DNA of 64,000 nucleotides from Mucilaginibacter sp. JRF (GTDB lineage Bacteria; Bacteroidota; Bacteroidia; Sphingobacteriales; Sphingobacteriaceae). Position 1 is the first letter of the stretch, and each line of letters opens with the position of its first letter. The notes beneath the pieces are model-generated. The model was given only the letters and a program-made list of their open reading frames with translations. It was not told the origin of the DNA and made no database searches. The position numbers and the translations under genes are program-made. Positions 33,567 to 42,277 of this stretch are shown piece after piece. Location: contig NZ_JADFBY010000007.1 of the NCBI RefSeq assembly GCF_015223065.1, positions 146,606-210,605 on the forward strand, given 5' to 3'.

Positions 33567-33806
33567 ATGACAGATGCTTTAAGCTTAAAAATTAAGTCGG
33601 TTGCGGCCAACATCCGCAAACAGCGCGAGGCAAAGAATTATACCCAGGAGTACCTTGCCGCTAAATTGAAAATTTCTCAGAACGCCTACAGTAAAATCGA
33701 GTTGGGTTATACCAAAATAACCCTTGAAAGGCTTTTCCAGATATCAGATATCCTGGAAACAAATATTACCAGCCTTATCCAGGCCGGAAAATCAGAAGCT
33801 GCATAG
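33567..33806 (+). CDS. Small helix-turn-helix (XRE/Cro) regulator
   Basis: 79 residues from the ATG at 33567 (a TTG three codons earlier is less likely). The HTH_3 domain covers residues 7-65: IRKQREAKNYTQEYLAAKLK, ISQNAYSKIELGYTKITLE and LFQISDILE. It is stand-alone, with no toxin or phage gene beside it. Such short regulators are frequent in Bacteroidota chromosomes. Targets are unknown. Confidence 0.85.
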   Translation: MTDALSLKIKSVAANIRKQREAKNYTQEYLAAKLKISQNAYSKIELGYTKITLERLFQISDILETNITSLIQAGKSEAA

Positions 33807-33833
33807 CAGTTTCTGATTTTTTATATTTGCCGC

Positions 33834-34496
33834 ATGTTAACACCACAACAAGCGGAATATATTAATCAAACTAAAACATACGTACAGCAAACACTTGAGC
33901 ATGCCGAAGGCGGGCATGACTGGTGGCATATTCATCGTGTGTGGGCAAATGCCAAGCTGATAGTGCAAACCGAGCAGGCTAACCATTTTGTGGTTGAGCT
34001 GGCCGCCCTGTTGCATGATATTGCCGATGCCAAATTTCATAATGGCGACGAGGAGATAGGTCCGGCTACGGCAGGTAAATGGCTGCAAAGCCTCAATATT
34101 GATGGCGAAACTATTATCCACGTTCAGCAGATCATCAGGCACATGTCATTCAAAGCGAGCTTTGGCCTCGTTGAATTCACCTCAAAGGAGATGGAAATAG
34201 TGCAGGATGCCGACCGCCTGGATGCCATAGGCGCTATTGGCGTAGCTCGCGCGTTTAGTTATGGTGGTTTCAAAGGCAGGGCATTGTACGATCCGAATAT
34301 TCAGCCTCAGCTTAACCTCACCAAAGAGGAATACAAATCATCAACCGCGCCGACCATCAATCATTTTTACGAAAAACTTTTGTTGCTAAAGGATAAGATG
34401 AATACCACTACCGGTAAACAGATAGCGCAGCAACGCCATGATTTTATGCAGCAATATCTCGATCAGTTCTACGCTGAGTGGAACGGCGAGCGCTAA
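33834..34496 (+). CDS. HD-domain phosphohydrolase (YedJ-like)
   Basis: A 220-residue protein with the HD superfamily metal motifs: HDWWHIHRVW (His at 28 to 34), LLHDIADAKFH with the HD pair at residues 61-62, and IVQDADRLDAIGAIGVARAF supplying the last Asp. It resembles E. coli YedJ and related uncharacterised phosphohydrolases. The substrate is probably a nucleotide, but not known. It starts 28 nt after the HTH gene. Confidence 0.87.
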   Translation: MLTPQQAEYINQTKTYVQQTLEHAEGGHDWWHIHRVWANAKLIVQTEQANHFVVELAALLHDIADAKFHNGDEEIGPATAGKWLQSLNIDGETIIHVQQIIRHMSFKASFGLVEFTSKEMEIVQDADRLDAIGAIGVARAFSYGGFKGRALYDPNIQPQLNLTKEEYKSSTAPTINHFYEKLLLLKDKMNTTTGKQIAQQRHDFMQQYLDQFYAEWNGER

Positions 34497-34499
34497 TAT

Positions 34500-34889
34500 T
34501 TACATGGTTTCGAGCGCGTCGGGATTTTTAGGTTTCCAGATAGCGTAATAATATGCCAAAGCGAACACTCCTAAAAAGAAAGGTATCAGGGCGAGGTGTT
34601 TATAGGTTATCCAGCCGTAAACAGTTTCGGCATCAAAATGCAAAAACTCGCTGATCATCCAGTACGAGTTTGCCGTTATCCAAAAGGTTATGGCCAGGTT
34701 GTGGCAAAGTTCAGACATGAGTTGCCTTGTTCGCCATGCTATAATAATAGAAATAATAAGCGTTGGGAATATCATTACTATTCCCAACGGCTTCCATATC
34801 AGGCACCAGCCAATATCCTTTAAAAGCCAAAACACAATATGGAGGTTCTCCATTTTGCGGTACTTGAGCGGGATAATGTACTGCGCCAT
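34500..34889 (-). CDS. Small multi-pass membrane protein, unknown
   Basis: A 129-residue protein with about four hydrophobic segments (IVFWLLKDIGWCLIWKPLGI, VMIFPTLIISIIIAWR, and others near residues 60-80 and 97-117). It has many Trp/Tyr residues and conserved-looking polar positions (MSELCHN). No family recognised. An internal ATG at 34853 could be the true start. It is convergent with the HD gene, with only 3 nt between the stops, and lies 7 nt after the M42 peptidase gene on its own strand, so it is probably co-transcribed with it. Confidence 0.6.
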   Translation of the reverse strand: MAQYIIPLKYRKMENLHIVFWLLKDIGWCLIWKPLGIVMIFPTLIISIIIAWRTRQLMSELCHNLAITFWITANSYWMISEFLHFDAETVYGWITYKHLALIPFFLGVFALAYYYAIWKPKNPDALETM

Positions 34890-34896
34890 TTAATGC

Positions 34897-36015
34897 TTAT
34901 TTATTTTTGATGTAACGAAAATCGTGACCTGCCTCAATATTCAAAAGGCTTTCATAAATCAGGCGTATCACGTTGTCAACATCTTCTTTGTGTATCATCT
35001 CCACCGTGGTGTGCATGTAGCGCAGCGGTAATGATATTAATGCCGATGGCACACCGTCATTTGAGTAAGCAAAGGCATCGGTATCCGTACCTGTTGAGCG
35101 CGATGATGCCTGGCGCTGGAACGGAATGTTGTTCTTTTGCGCGGTTTCAACCAGTAATTTGTTCAGGTTGGTTTGCACAGCCGGCGCGTATGATAATACC
35201 GGGCCACGACCGCAAGCCAGGTCGCCCTGAACTATCTTATTGATCATCGGGGTAGAGGTATCGTGTGTTACGTCGGTAACAATGGCTACGTTAGGCTTAA
35301 TGTGATGCGCTATCATTTCGGCACCACGCAGGCCAATTTCTTCCTGAACGGCATTTACAATATATAAACCGAATGGCAGTTTAACCTTGTTCTCTTTCAG
35401 TAAACGGGCAACCTCGGCAATCATAAAGCCACCGGCACGGTTATCCAATGCGCGACCAACATAGTAACGGTCGTTCAATACCATAAATTCATCCTCGTAA
35501 GTAATAACACAACCTACGTGGATGCCCAGTTTCTCCACTTCTTCCTTTGAAGTGCAACCGCAGTCGATAGATATGTTTTTAAGTGTTGGAGCTTCCTCTT
35601 TTTCGCCGCCCTGGCGGGTGTGGATAGCAGGCCAGCCAAATACGGCCTTAACAATACCATTATCGGTATGGATGTTTACGCGCTTTGATGGGGCTATCTG
35701 GTGGTCAGAGCCGCCATTGCGAATCACGTAGATCAAGCCATCGTTGGTAATATAGTTCACAAACCACGATATTTCATCGGCATGTGCCTCTATCACCACC
35801 TTGTATTCAGCATCCTTGTTGATGATGCCTACCGCGGTGCCATAATTGTCTACATAATAATCGTCGATATAAGGCTTAATGTAATCAAGCCAAAGCTCCT
35901 GGCCTTTCCATTCAAAGCCTGTTGGCGATGGGTTGTTAATGTATTTCTCAAAAAACGCGAGCGACTTTTTGGTCACTACCGGGGTATGTGTTGTTTCTGG
36001 TTTCTTTTTAGCCAT
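34897..36015 (-). CDS. M42-family metallopeptidase (glutamyl/deblocking aminopeptidase type)
   Basis: A 372-residue cytoplasmic zinc or cobalt aminopeptidase. The conserved metal and catalytic residues lie in VIEAHADEISWFVNYI, GRALDNRAGGFMIAE, VQEEIGLRGAEMIAHH and VTDVTHDTST. A histidine-containing end follows (LRYMHTTVEMIHKEDV). M42 enzymes form dodecameric tetrahedra that trim short peptides. Length fits. It is preceded by an AT-rich 131-nt spacer. Confidence 0.93.
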   Translation of the reverse strand: MAKKKPETTHTPVVTKKSLAFFEKYINNPSPTGFEWKGQELWLDYIKPYIDDYYVDNYGTAVGIINKDAEYKVVIEAHADEISWFVNYITNDGLIYVIRNGGSDHQIAPSKRVNIHTDNGIVKAVFGWPAIHTRQGGEKEEAPTLKNISIDCGCTSKEEVEKLGIHVGCVITYEDEFMVLNDRYYVGRALDNRAGGFMIAEVARLLKENKVKLPFGLYIVNAVQEEIGLRGAEMIAHHIKPNVAIVTDVTHDTSTPMINKIVQGDLACGRGPVLSYAPAVQTNLNKLLVETAQKNNIPFQRQASSRSTGTDTDAFAYSNDGVPSALISLPLRYMHTTVEMIHKEDVDNVIRLIYESLLNIEAGHDFRYIKNK

Positions 36016-36146
36016 GTTTGTAAATATTAGGCACGCTTAAGCGCCAAAAGCAAATATAACAAAGCTGTACAAAAACCATAATTAAGTAAAGGTCGCCCGC
36101 GTTTTACTGATGGGGTTTAGGTTGGGTTGAATAGTTAAGGCAATTA

Positions 36147-37061
36147 TTAATCTTCCTTAACAATTCTTTTTAAGGCGGTTTTGCTGCCCTGCTTTACTTG
36201 CAGGTAATAAACGCCGTTAAGTGGCAGACTGAATGCCCTGGTAAATTTACCTGCGGAGGCTTTGCCTGTCCATAATATTTTACCCTGACTATCTTTAAAC
36301 TGTACATCGGCAGCGGTCTTGCTATCAAGTGTAAAGCTGACAGTGGTGTTACCGGTGCTAAAATCAGGTGCGAGGTTGATGCTTTTCAGGTCTAATCTGT
36401 TTTCCTCGATGCCGTTAAGCTTGTTGTTTTTACCTTTCACGGCATCGCTCACACTATAACTAATATTAGTACTGATGCCCTCATTATCTACATTATTATA
36501 GTTGAAATTTTGCGTATTGCGCGAGCCAAAGCCGTTAAACGGTCGGCCGGTCATGGTGTATGTGCGGAAGCGTGGAGCCGTCAGCATGCTTTTATCGCCA
36601 TTATTATAATCAAAGGCAATGGTTGGCAGCTCCGTCATTTTCTTAATTTTAATGTCGATGTTCTTTCCAAGGCTATCGGTAACAAAAACATCGTTGTCGG
36701 CAAATACGCTAACATCATCGCCGTTAAGTTCACGGCGTTCAATAACAACGTCTTTACCATCGCTGTTTCTGCGTTTAACAATAATGCGGGCTTTTTGGTC
36801 GGGTACTATAGCGGCAAGTCCATCAGCATCGGGCATATAGCTTAGCGCTTCTTCGCGATCCTTGCCTTTCAAATACTTTAAATTTTTGCCGTTTATGGTG
36901 GTGTCGCCATCCTTTATACGTACCTCAACGTGTTTACTCACTATGCGCTCGGTATCCTTCTTCTTATCTTGTGCAAGTACCAGTGGGGGCAGGCCTATAA
37001 TGGCTGCGAGGCTTAGCGCGAAAATACTTTCAAAGCCGGGGTTTGATAATAGCTTTTTCAT
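36147..37061 (-). CDS. Secreted protein with a C-terminal sorting-like domain
   Basis: A 304-residue protein with a signal peptide (about residues 1-30, ending PPLVLAQ). It has a Lys/Asp-rich middle and a C-terminal beta domain from about residue 228 (NLAPDFSTGNTTVSFTLDS ... GVYYLQVKQGSKTALKRIVKED). The last part resembles the Por-type sorting domain of type IX secretion substrates (G-x-Y-x-L-x-V ... x-K-x-I-V), an inference from pattern only. It is divergent from the two-component pair at 37203 and may be its target. Confidence 0.6.
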   Translation of the reverse strand: MKKLLSNPGFESIFALSLAAIIGLPPLVLAQDKKKDTERIVSKHVEVRIKDGDTTINGKNLKYLKGKDREEALSYMPDADGLAAIVPDQKARIIVKRRNSDGKDVVIERRELNGDDVSVFADNDVFVTDSLGKNIDIKIKKMTELPTIAFDYNNGDKSMLTAPRFRTYTMTGRPFNGFGSRNTQNFNYNNVDNEGISTNISYSVSDAVKGKNNKLNGIEENRLDLKSINLAPDFSTGNTTVSFTLDSKTAADVQFKDSQGKILWTGKASAGKFTRAFSLPLNGVYYLQVKQGSKTALKRIVKED

Positions 37062-37162
37062 GATGCGTGATTTAAGTATGCGTTTAGTAACACAAAGCTA
37101 TCAAGCAGTTATATACCAAGGTGTTAAATGAAAATTTTAATTTGTTAAATATTGTTAAATGG

Positions 37163-37193
37163 CTTAGCAAAAGCTGCAATTACAATACATTTG
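37163..37193 (+). promoter_or_regulatory. Promoter of the two-component pair
   Basis: TACATTTG (37186-37193) is a perfect -7 box ten nt before the histidine kinase ATG. CTTAG at 37163 lies at the -33 distance (19 nt). Confidence 0.5.
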
Positions 37194-37202
37194 TAGCTAA
37201 GG

Positions 37203-39023
37203 ATGAAGAAAAGGAGTATAGGATTAATAATTGGCCTGATGGGTTTTGCACTGTTGGGAGTGATGGCCATGCAATTTTATTTTTTACGGCAGTCATACCT
37301 CATGCAGTCCGAACTGTTTGACCAGACCGTGAACGAGGTGCTCAATAACGTATCGCACAAGGTAGCCAAGCAGGATGCCATGCGCTTTTTGAGCGCCAAG
37401 GCTAACGACCACGAGCGGATAGTATCCATCAAACAAAAGCAGGTAACCATTACACAGGAGATCGCCGCTGCCGCCCCTAAAAAAACAATACACAAACCAA
37501 AGCTCGATAAAAAAAGGCGCGCCCTGTTAAAGGATAGCCTTAACCGCATGCGTATCCGTAAAACCCAGGAGGAGTTGATACAGGATGCCTACAACTTTCG
37601 TATACGGGTAGAGGAATATACCGATGAGTATGGCGAAGTATACGGCCGCATGATACCCGAGGTGGTGCGCCGAGAAATTAAGCCCGAGAAACGTACAAAA
37701 AAGCTGCAAAAGTATGATACCCTGCGCTACGTATACCTCGATCCGCAATTTGGTAAGCAGGTTATATCTGTACCGCGCATAAACCCACTATGGCAGCGGG
37801 AGCAGGATAGGTTGATAAAGGAAAAGGAGCTGAACAACATTAAACGCCTGCTCGAAACCGACTCGTTGCAAAATCTGGAAATAGCTAAAACACGTGAGCT
37901 TAAAAGTACCCCGCAAACAGAGGTGATAAAAACCCTGGCCGAGGAGTACAGCAAAATGAACGAGCCGCTTACCAAGCGGGTAAGCAAATTCTGGATAGAC
38001 TCGCTGCTGCGGTTCGAACTGCATAATAAGGGTATATACCTGCCCTTTAGTTACGAGGTATTAACAGCCACTAACGATTCGCTGATATTTGCCAACGCCA
38101 TGGATATGGATAAGGGCACCAAGCCGGTGTTCGTGGCATCAAACACCTATCAAACCCCCATATTCAGTAACGAAACGGTGAACGATCCGGGTAAGATCAG
38201 GATAGCTTTCCCGCAAAAAAGCTCATTGATATTGGGTAGGATGGGGGCAAGCATGGCCACTACCGCCGGGTTGCTTTTTGTATTGGTGTTTTGTTTTGGT
38301 TATACCATCTTCTCAATCTTACGGCAAAAGAAGATATCAGAGATGAAGATCGATTTCATCAACAACATGACCCACGAGTTTAAAACACCCGTATCAACCA
38401 TCATGATAGCCAGCGAGGCGTTAAAGGATGATGAAATGACCGGAGATAAGGCCCGTGTATCGCGCCTGGCCAATATTATATATGAGGAGAATGTGCGTTT
38501 AGGCAGCCATATTGAGCGTGTGCTTAACATTGCCCGCCTCGAAAAAGACGACTTTAAGCTGGATACCAAACCGGTTGATGTTAACGAGATGGTTACCCTT
38601 GTGCTGGACAGCATGGCGCTAAAACTGCAAAAGTGCGATGCTGATGTAACGGTTAACCTGGACGCCGAAAAGCCGATGATCATTGCCGATGAGCTTCATT
38701 TCTCGAACGTGTTGTATAACCTTATTGATAACGCCATAAAATACAGTAAGGATGCCCCGGTTATCACCCTGAGTACGCTCAATAAAAGCGGCAGCATTAT
38801 TATTAAGGTTGCCGATAAGGGTATAGGCATGGGCCGCGATCAGCAGGCTAAGATATTTGAGCAGTTTTACCGCATACCAACCGGTAACTTGCATGATGTT
38901 AAAGGCTTTGGCCTGGGCTTAAGCTATGTTAACTCCATCGTTAAAAAGCTGAATGGTACCATCGGCGTACGTTCAGAAAAAGAAAAAGGCTCGGAATTTG
39001 AATTGAAATTTCCGTTGGCATAA
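37203..39023 (+). CDS. Membrane sensor histidine kinase (RprX-like)
   Basis: A 606-residue kinase. TM1 lies at residues 7-28, followed by a long, highly charged periplasmic region of about 315 residues. TM2 (TTAGLLFVLVFCFGYTIF) ends near residue 376, and the dimerisation domain has the phospho-acceptor His391 in NNMTHEFKTPVS. The ATPase boxes NLIDNAIKYS, VADKGIGMG and GFGLGLSYV follow. The periplasmic region is not a recognised PAS or Cache domain. It is co-transcribed with the response regulator 15 nt downstream. Confidence 0.92.
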   Translation: MKKRSIGLIIGLMGFALLGVMAMQFYFLRQSYLMQSELFDQTVNEVLNNVSHKVAKQDAMRFLSAKANDHERIVSIKQKQVTITQEIAAAAPKKTIHKPKLDKKRRALLKDSLNRMRIRKTQEELIQDAYNFRIRVEEYTDEYGEVYGRMIPEVVRREIKPEKRTKKLQKYDTLRYVYLDPQFGKQVISVPRINPLWQREQDRLIKEKELNNIKRLLETDSLQNLEIAKTRELKSTPQTEVIKTLAEEYSKMNEPLTKRVSKFWIDSLLRFELHNKGIYLPFSYEVLTATNDSLIFANAMDMDKGTKPVFVASNTYQTPIFSNETVNDPGKIRIAFPQKSSLILGRMGASMATTAGLLFVLVFCFGYTIFSILRQKKISEMKIDFINNMTHEFKTPVSTIMIASEALKDDEMTGDKARVSRLANIIYEENVRLGSHIERVLNIARLEKDDFKLDTKPVDVNEMVTLVLDSMALKLQKCDADVTVNLDAEKPMIIADELHFSNVLYNLIDNAIKYSKDAPVITLSTLNKSGSIIIKVADKGIGMGRDQQAKIFEQFYRIPTGNLHDVKGFGLGLSYVNSIVKKLNGTIGVRSEKEKGSEFELKFPLA

Positions 39024-39038
39024 TACCTTACCACCACA

Positions 39039-39731
39039 ATGAAGAAAATATTGCTTGTTGAAGATGACCCTAACCTGGGTTTGCTGTTGCAGGATTACCT
39101 GCAACTGAAAGGAAAGTTTGATGTTGTGCTATGTAAAGATGGCGACGAAGGACTAAGGGCATTCACCAAAAGTACGTACGACCTGCTGATACTCGACGTA
39201 ATGATGCCCAAAAAGGACGGCTTTACGCTGGGTAAGGATATCCGTAAGATAAACCAGCACGTACCCATCATATTCGCTACGGCAAAGGGGATGATTGAGG
39301 ATAAAACCGAAGCATTTAACTTGGGGGGCGACGATTATATTACCAAGCCATTCCGTATTGAAGAATTGCTGCTGCGCATAAACGCCCTTTTAAAACGATC
39401 TGAAAACAGCGAGAAAAAGGCCGAGGAACAACAAACCCAGTTTAAGATAGGTCGGTACAGTTTTGATTATAAAGGCCAGATCATAGCCATTGGTGAGCAA
39501 TCGCAAAAACTATCAACCAAAGAGGCAGAATTATTGAGGTTGCTTTGCATGCGCAAAAACGAAGTGCTTACCCGCGAGGAAGCCCTGCTGCATATATGGC
39601 ATGATGATAACTATTTTAACGGCCGCAGTATGGATGTTTTTTTAAGCAAGATACGCAAGTACCTGAAGGATGACCCCAATGTGGAGATCATTAACGTGCA
39701 TGGCCGTGGGTATAAGCTGCTTATCAACTAA
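39039..39731 (+). CDS. OmpR/PhoB-family response regulator
   Basis: A 230-residue protein. The receiver domain has acidic residues D9/D10 and phospho-acceptor D53 (LLILDVMMPKKDG), then a lysine in DDYITKPFR. The winged-helix domain covers about residues 135-230 (LSTKEAELLRLLCMRKNEVLTRE ... MDVFLSKIRKYLKDDP). It is partner of the upstream kinase. Arrangement and sequence resemble the Bacteroides RprX/RprY pair. Confidence 0.94.
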   Translation: MKKILLVEDDPNLGLLLQDYLQLKGKFDVVLCKDGDEGLRAFTKSTYDLLILDVMMPKKDGFTLGKDIRKINQHVPIIFATAKGMIEDKTEAFNLGGDDYITKPFRIEELLLRINALLKRSENSEKKAEEQQTQFKIGRYSFDYKGQIIAIGEQSQKLSTKEAELLRLLCMRKNEVLTREEALLHIWHDDNYFNGRSMDVFLSKIRKYLKDDPNVEIINVHGRGYKLLIN

Positions 39732-39812
39732 AAATGAGTTAACAAAAGTTTGTTATTGTGGTAACATTTTTGTTATATTGCATATACCAATGAACTGAAA
39801 AATTTGAATGCC

Positions 39813-39899
39813 ATGAAAATAGTGAGGACGTATTACGATTATTATTTCGGCAGTCTTGATAAACTCTTTAAAAAGGTTTGCGACGCCGGGATCTATTAA
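39813..39899 (+). CDS. Candidate 28-residue small protein
   Basis: ATG at 39813, TAA at 39897-39899, encoding a basic and aromatic-rich peptide (starts MKIVRTYYDYYFGS, ends KKVCDAGIY). It lies 81 nt after the response regulator and ends directly before the terminator, so it would be the last cistron of that transcript or have its own promoter (a TTTG near 39748 and TATATTGC near 39775 are weak candidates). Good codon sense and its position are the only evidence; no family known. Confidence 0.4.
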   Translation: MKIVRTYYDYYFGSLDKLFKKVCDAGIY

Positions 39900-39901
39900 C
39901 A

Positions 39902-39938
39902 AAAAAAGAGCTGCAATTACTTACAGCTCTTTTTTATT
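39902..39938. terminator. Bidirectional terminator before pyruvate kinase
   Basis: AAAAAAGAGCTG pairs with CAGCTCTTTTTT across a short loop. It serves the plus-strand two-component operon and the convergent pyk gene. Confidence 0.85.
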
Positions 39939-39957
39939 TTTATGTGGTACGCTTTGC

Positions 39958-41391
39958 TTATTCAACAACGCTTACTTTTAACATATTGGTTTTGCCCTGG
40001 CTTGTAATAGGCACTGATGCAGTGTTGATAACCACATCGCCGGCTTGTATCAAATTCTCGGCTTTAAGCGCATTGTTTACATCGCTGATGGTTTGATCCG
40101 TGCTGTCAAGCTGATCGTAGTAGAAGGCCTGAACACCCCATACAAGGCTCAATGAATTTAATAACTGCTTGTTTGATGTAAAGATGAAGGTAGGCGACTT
40201 AGGGCGGTGGCTCGATATCTCGAACGCTGTATAGCCCGAAGTGGTCATGGCTACGATACCTGCCGCGTCAGTTTGATCAGCAAGGTATACTGCCGAACCA
40301 CATATAGCATCGCTCAGGTAGTTTGGCTTAGTGCTGTCAATTTTACCTTTTTTGCTGTAGAACGGATAGCCCAGTTCTTCAACGTTACGTACAATTTTAG
40401 CCATAGTTTCAATAACTATAAGCGGGAATTCACCTACTGATGTTTCACCGCTAAGCATTACCGCGTCGGCACCGTCAAGTACTGAGTTGGCAACGTCATT
40501 CACCTCAGCGCGGGTTGGGCGTGGGGTGGTGATCATTGATTCAAGCATCTGCGTAGCAACAATAACCGGTTTTGAAGCGGCGCGGCATTTGCTGGCAATC
40601 ATTTTTTGCAGCAATGGCACTTGCTCCATCGGCATTTCAACACCCAGGTCACCACGGGCAACCATTACACCATCGGTAACGGCTATGATCGCGTCGATAT
40701 TCTCAATTGCTTCAGGTTTTTCAACTTTAGCAATAATGCGTGCAGGGCTGTTGCGTGAGTTTATTACACGGCGGGCGTGAACAATATCCTCAGCTTCGCG
40801 AACAAATGAAAGCGCGATCCACTCGGCATCATTATCAAGTGCGAAGTGCAGGTTAGAAAGGTCTTCCTCCGTTAAGCTCGGGATAGAAACCTTGGTATTT
40901 GGCAGGTTTATACCTTTACGTGAAGTAAGTATGCCTCCGTGTACTACTTCGCAAATAACAGTATCAAGGCGGTTGGTTTCAAGCACGCGCAGTTGCAGCT
41001 TGCCATCATCCAACAAAATGATCTCATCGGCCTTTACGTCCTGCGGGAAGGTTTCGTAAGTGATGTAGATCTGGTCGTCATCGCCGATACACTCGTGAGT
41101 GGTCATTTTAATTTTTGAACCATTTATCAGGTGTACGCCACCATCTTTTACCAATCCGATACGGATTTTTGGTCCTTGAAGGTCGGCAAGGATGGCCACA
41201 TTTGTTTTATATTGAGCGTTGATCTCGCGGATCAGGTCAATAGTTTTTTTGTGGTCTTCGGTTTTACCGTGCGAAAAATTTAGACGGCAAACGTTAACGC
41301 CTGCCTTTATCATTGACAACAGTACGTCCTTTTGTGCCGATGCGGGGCCCATCGTGGCAACAATCTTTGTTCGGTTGTAGTTTAATTTCAT
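39958..41391 (-). CDS. pyk: Pyruvate kinase
   Basis: A 477-residue glycolytic enzyme making pyruvate and ATP from phosphoenolpyruvate and ADP. It shows TKIVATMGPAS at the start, LNFSHGKTEDH, the active-site segment RIIAKVEKPEAIENID, and VARGDLGVEMPMEQVP with VIVATQMLESMI. The C-terminal domain is standard. It is complete and lies downstream of the IPExxxVDY gene on the same strand, an arrangement also seen in relatives. Confidence 0.97.
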   Translation of the reverse strand: MKLNYNRTKIVATMGPASAQKDVLLSMIKAGVNVCRLNFSHGKTEDHKKTIDLIREINAQYKTNVAILADLQGPKIRIGLVKDGGVHLINGSKIKMTTHECIGDDDQIYITYETFPQDVKADEIILLDDGKLQLRVLETNRLDTVICEVVHGGILTSRKGINLPNTKVSIPSLTEEDLSNLHFALDNDAEWIALSFVREAEDIVHARRVINSRNSPARIIAKVEKPEAIENIDAIIAVTDGVMVARGDLGVEMPMEQVPLLQKMIASKCRAASKPVIVATQMLESMITTPRPTRAEVNDVANSVLDGADAVMLSGETSVGEFPLIVIETMAKIVRNVEELGYPFYSKKGKIDSTKPNYLSDAICGSAVYLADQTDAAGIVAMTTSGYTAFEISSHRPKSPTFIFTSNKQLLNSLSLVWGVQAFYYDQLDSTDQTISDVNNALKAENLIQAGDVVINTASVPITSQGKTNMLKVSVVE

Positions 41392-41450
41392 ATATGGGTT
41401 GTTTGTGTGTAGTCTGTACAGTGTTATCTTAACACCTCAAAATTTCGGCG

Positions 41451-41876
41451 CTAAAATAGTAGATTTTCACGGGATTTTAACTTTTTAGGGTCAATCTTTA
41501 CGGCGGCAACTATTTCAGGTATCTTATTTAGGGCTGATATAAGTGCTTCAAGGTCATCGCTGTCAATATAGTTCTTTATCATTATAAAATAGTCGGTTTT
41601 GCGCATTTCGGGTATTAAATAGCCCTCAGTGCCCTTATTGGCTATAAAATAAAAATCAGTTTCACTGGCTTCCCAGCTATCATTATATATTGAAAAATAC
41701 CCAGGCTCCTTATCCGGATTAATGTCAACTTCAAGGTCAGGGCCTTTGGTAAAGTTAAAATTAAGATGCTTATTAATAAGGTAGCAAGTGCGGTAATCCT
41801 TTAAAGAAGTAGTTACGGCAATCAGAACAAAATCCAGATCGATCTCAAACTTTAATACTTTCCTGTTCAAAATCAT
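41451..41876 (-). CDS. IPExxxVDY family protein
   Basis: A 141-residue cytoplasmic protein. The family name-giving motif is present in variant form as LIPEMRKTDYFIMI (I-P-E-x-x-x-x-D-Y). The remainder is an alpha/beta domain with KFEIDLDFVLIAVTTSLKDYRTCYLINKHL. It is conserved in Bacteroidota next to pyk or acpP; function unknown. It is probably co-transcribed with pyk, 59 nt away, and divergent from acpP. Confidence 0.85.
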   Translation of the reverse strand: MILNRKVLKFEIDLDFVLIAVTTSLKDYRTCYLINKHLNFNFTKGPDLEVDINPDKEPGYFSIYNDSWEASETDFYFIANKGTEGYLIPEMRKTDYFIMIKNYIDSDDLEALISALNKIPEIVAAVKIDPKKLKSRENLLF

Positions 41877-41953
41877 TATTTTTGCGTTGTAAAATTACAA
41901 ATTGAAACCGTTGAGATAAAATTTTGTTACTCTTATTGTTCAAAAGTTTTACA

Positions 41954-41984
41954 TTTGATATTTAACAGAATTTATTTTTCTTTG
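41954..41984 (+). promoter_or_regulatory. Strong Bacteroidota promoter of acpP
   Basis: TTTG at 41954-41957, exactly 19 nt, then TTTCTTTG at 41977-41984. This matches TTTG-N19-TAnnTTTG with a single mismatch. The start codon is 37 nt downstream. Confidence 0.65.
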
Positions 41985-42021
41985 CATCGAAAAAATTATT
42001 AATCATTAAATTATTAAGACT

Positions 42022-42258
42022 ATGTCTGATATCGCGTCAAGAGTAAAGGCTATTATTGTAGAAAAATTAGGTGTTGATGAAAGTGAAGTAACACCTGAAG
42101 CAAGCTTCACCAACGATCTTGGTGCCGACTCTTTAGATACCGTTGAACTGATCATGGAGTTTGAAAAAGAATTTAACGTAGCTATTCCTGACGATCAGGC
42201 AGAAACTATCGGCACAGTAGGTCAGGCTATTGCTTACCTTGAAAAAAACGTTAAATAA
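42022..42258 (+). CDS. acpP: Acyl carrier protein
   Basis: A 78-residue acidic helical protein. The phosphopantetheine attachment site is Ser37 in LGADSLDTVELIM. It carries growing chains in fatty acid synthesis. It is first of acpP-fabF-rnc, with 19 nt to fabF. A strong promoter precedes it. Completely standard. Confidence 0.98.
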   Translation: MSDIASRVKAIIVEKLGVDESEVTPEASFTNDLGADSLDTVELIMEFEKEFNVAIPDDQAETIGTVGQAIAYLEKNVK

Positions 42259-42277
42259 GCGCTCCCAAATCTATTAA

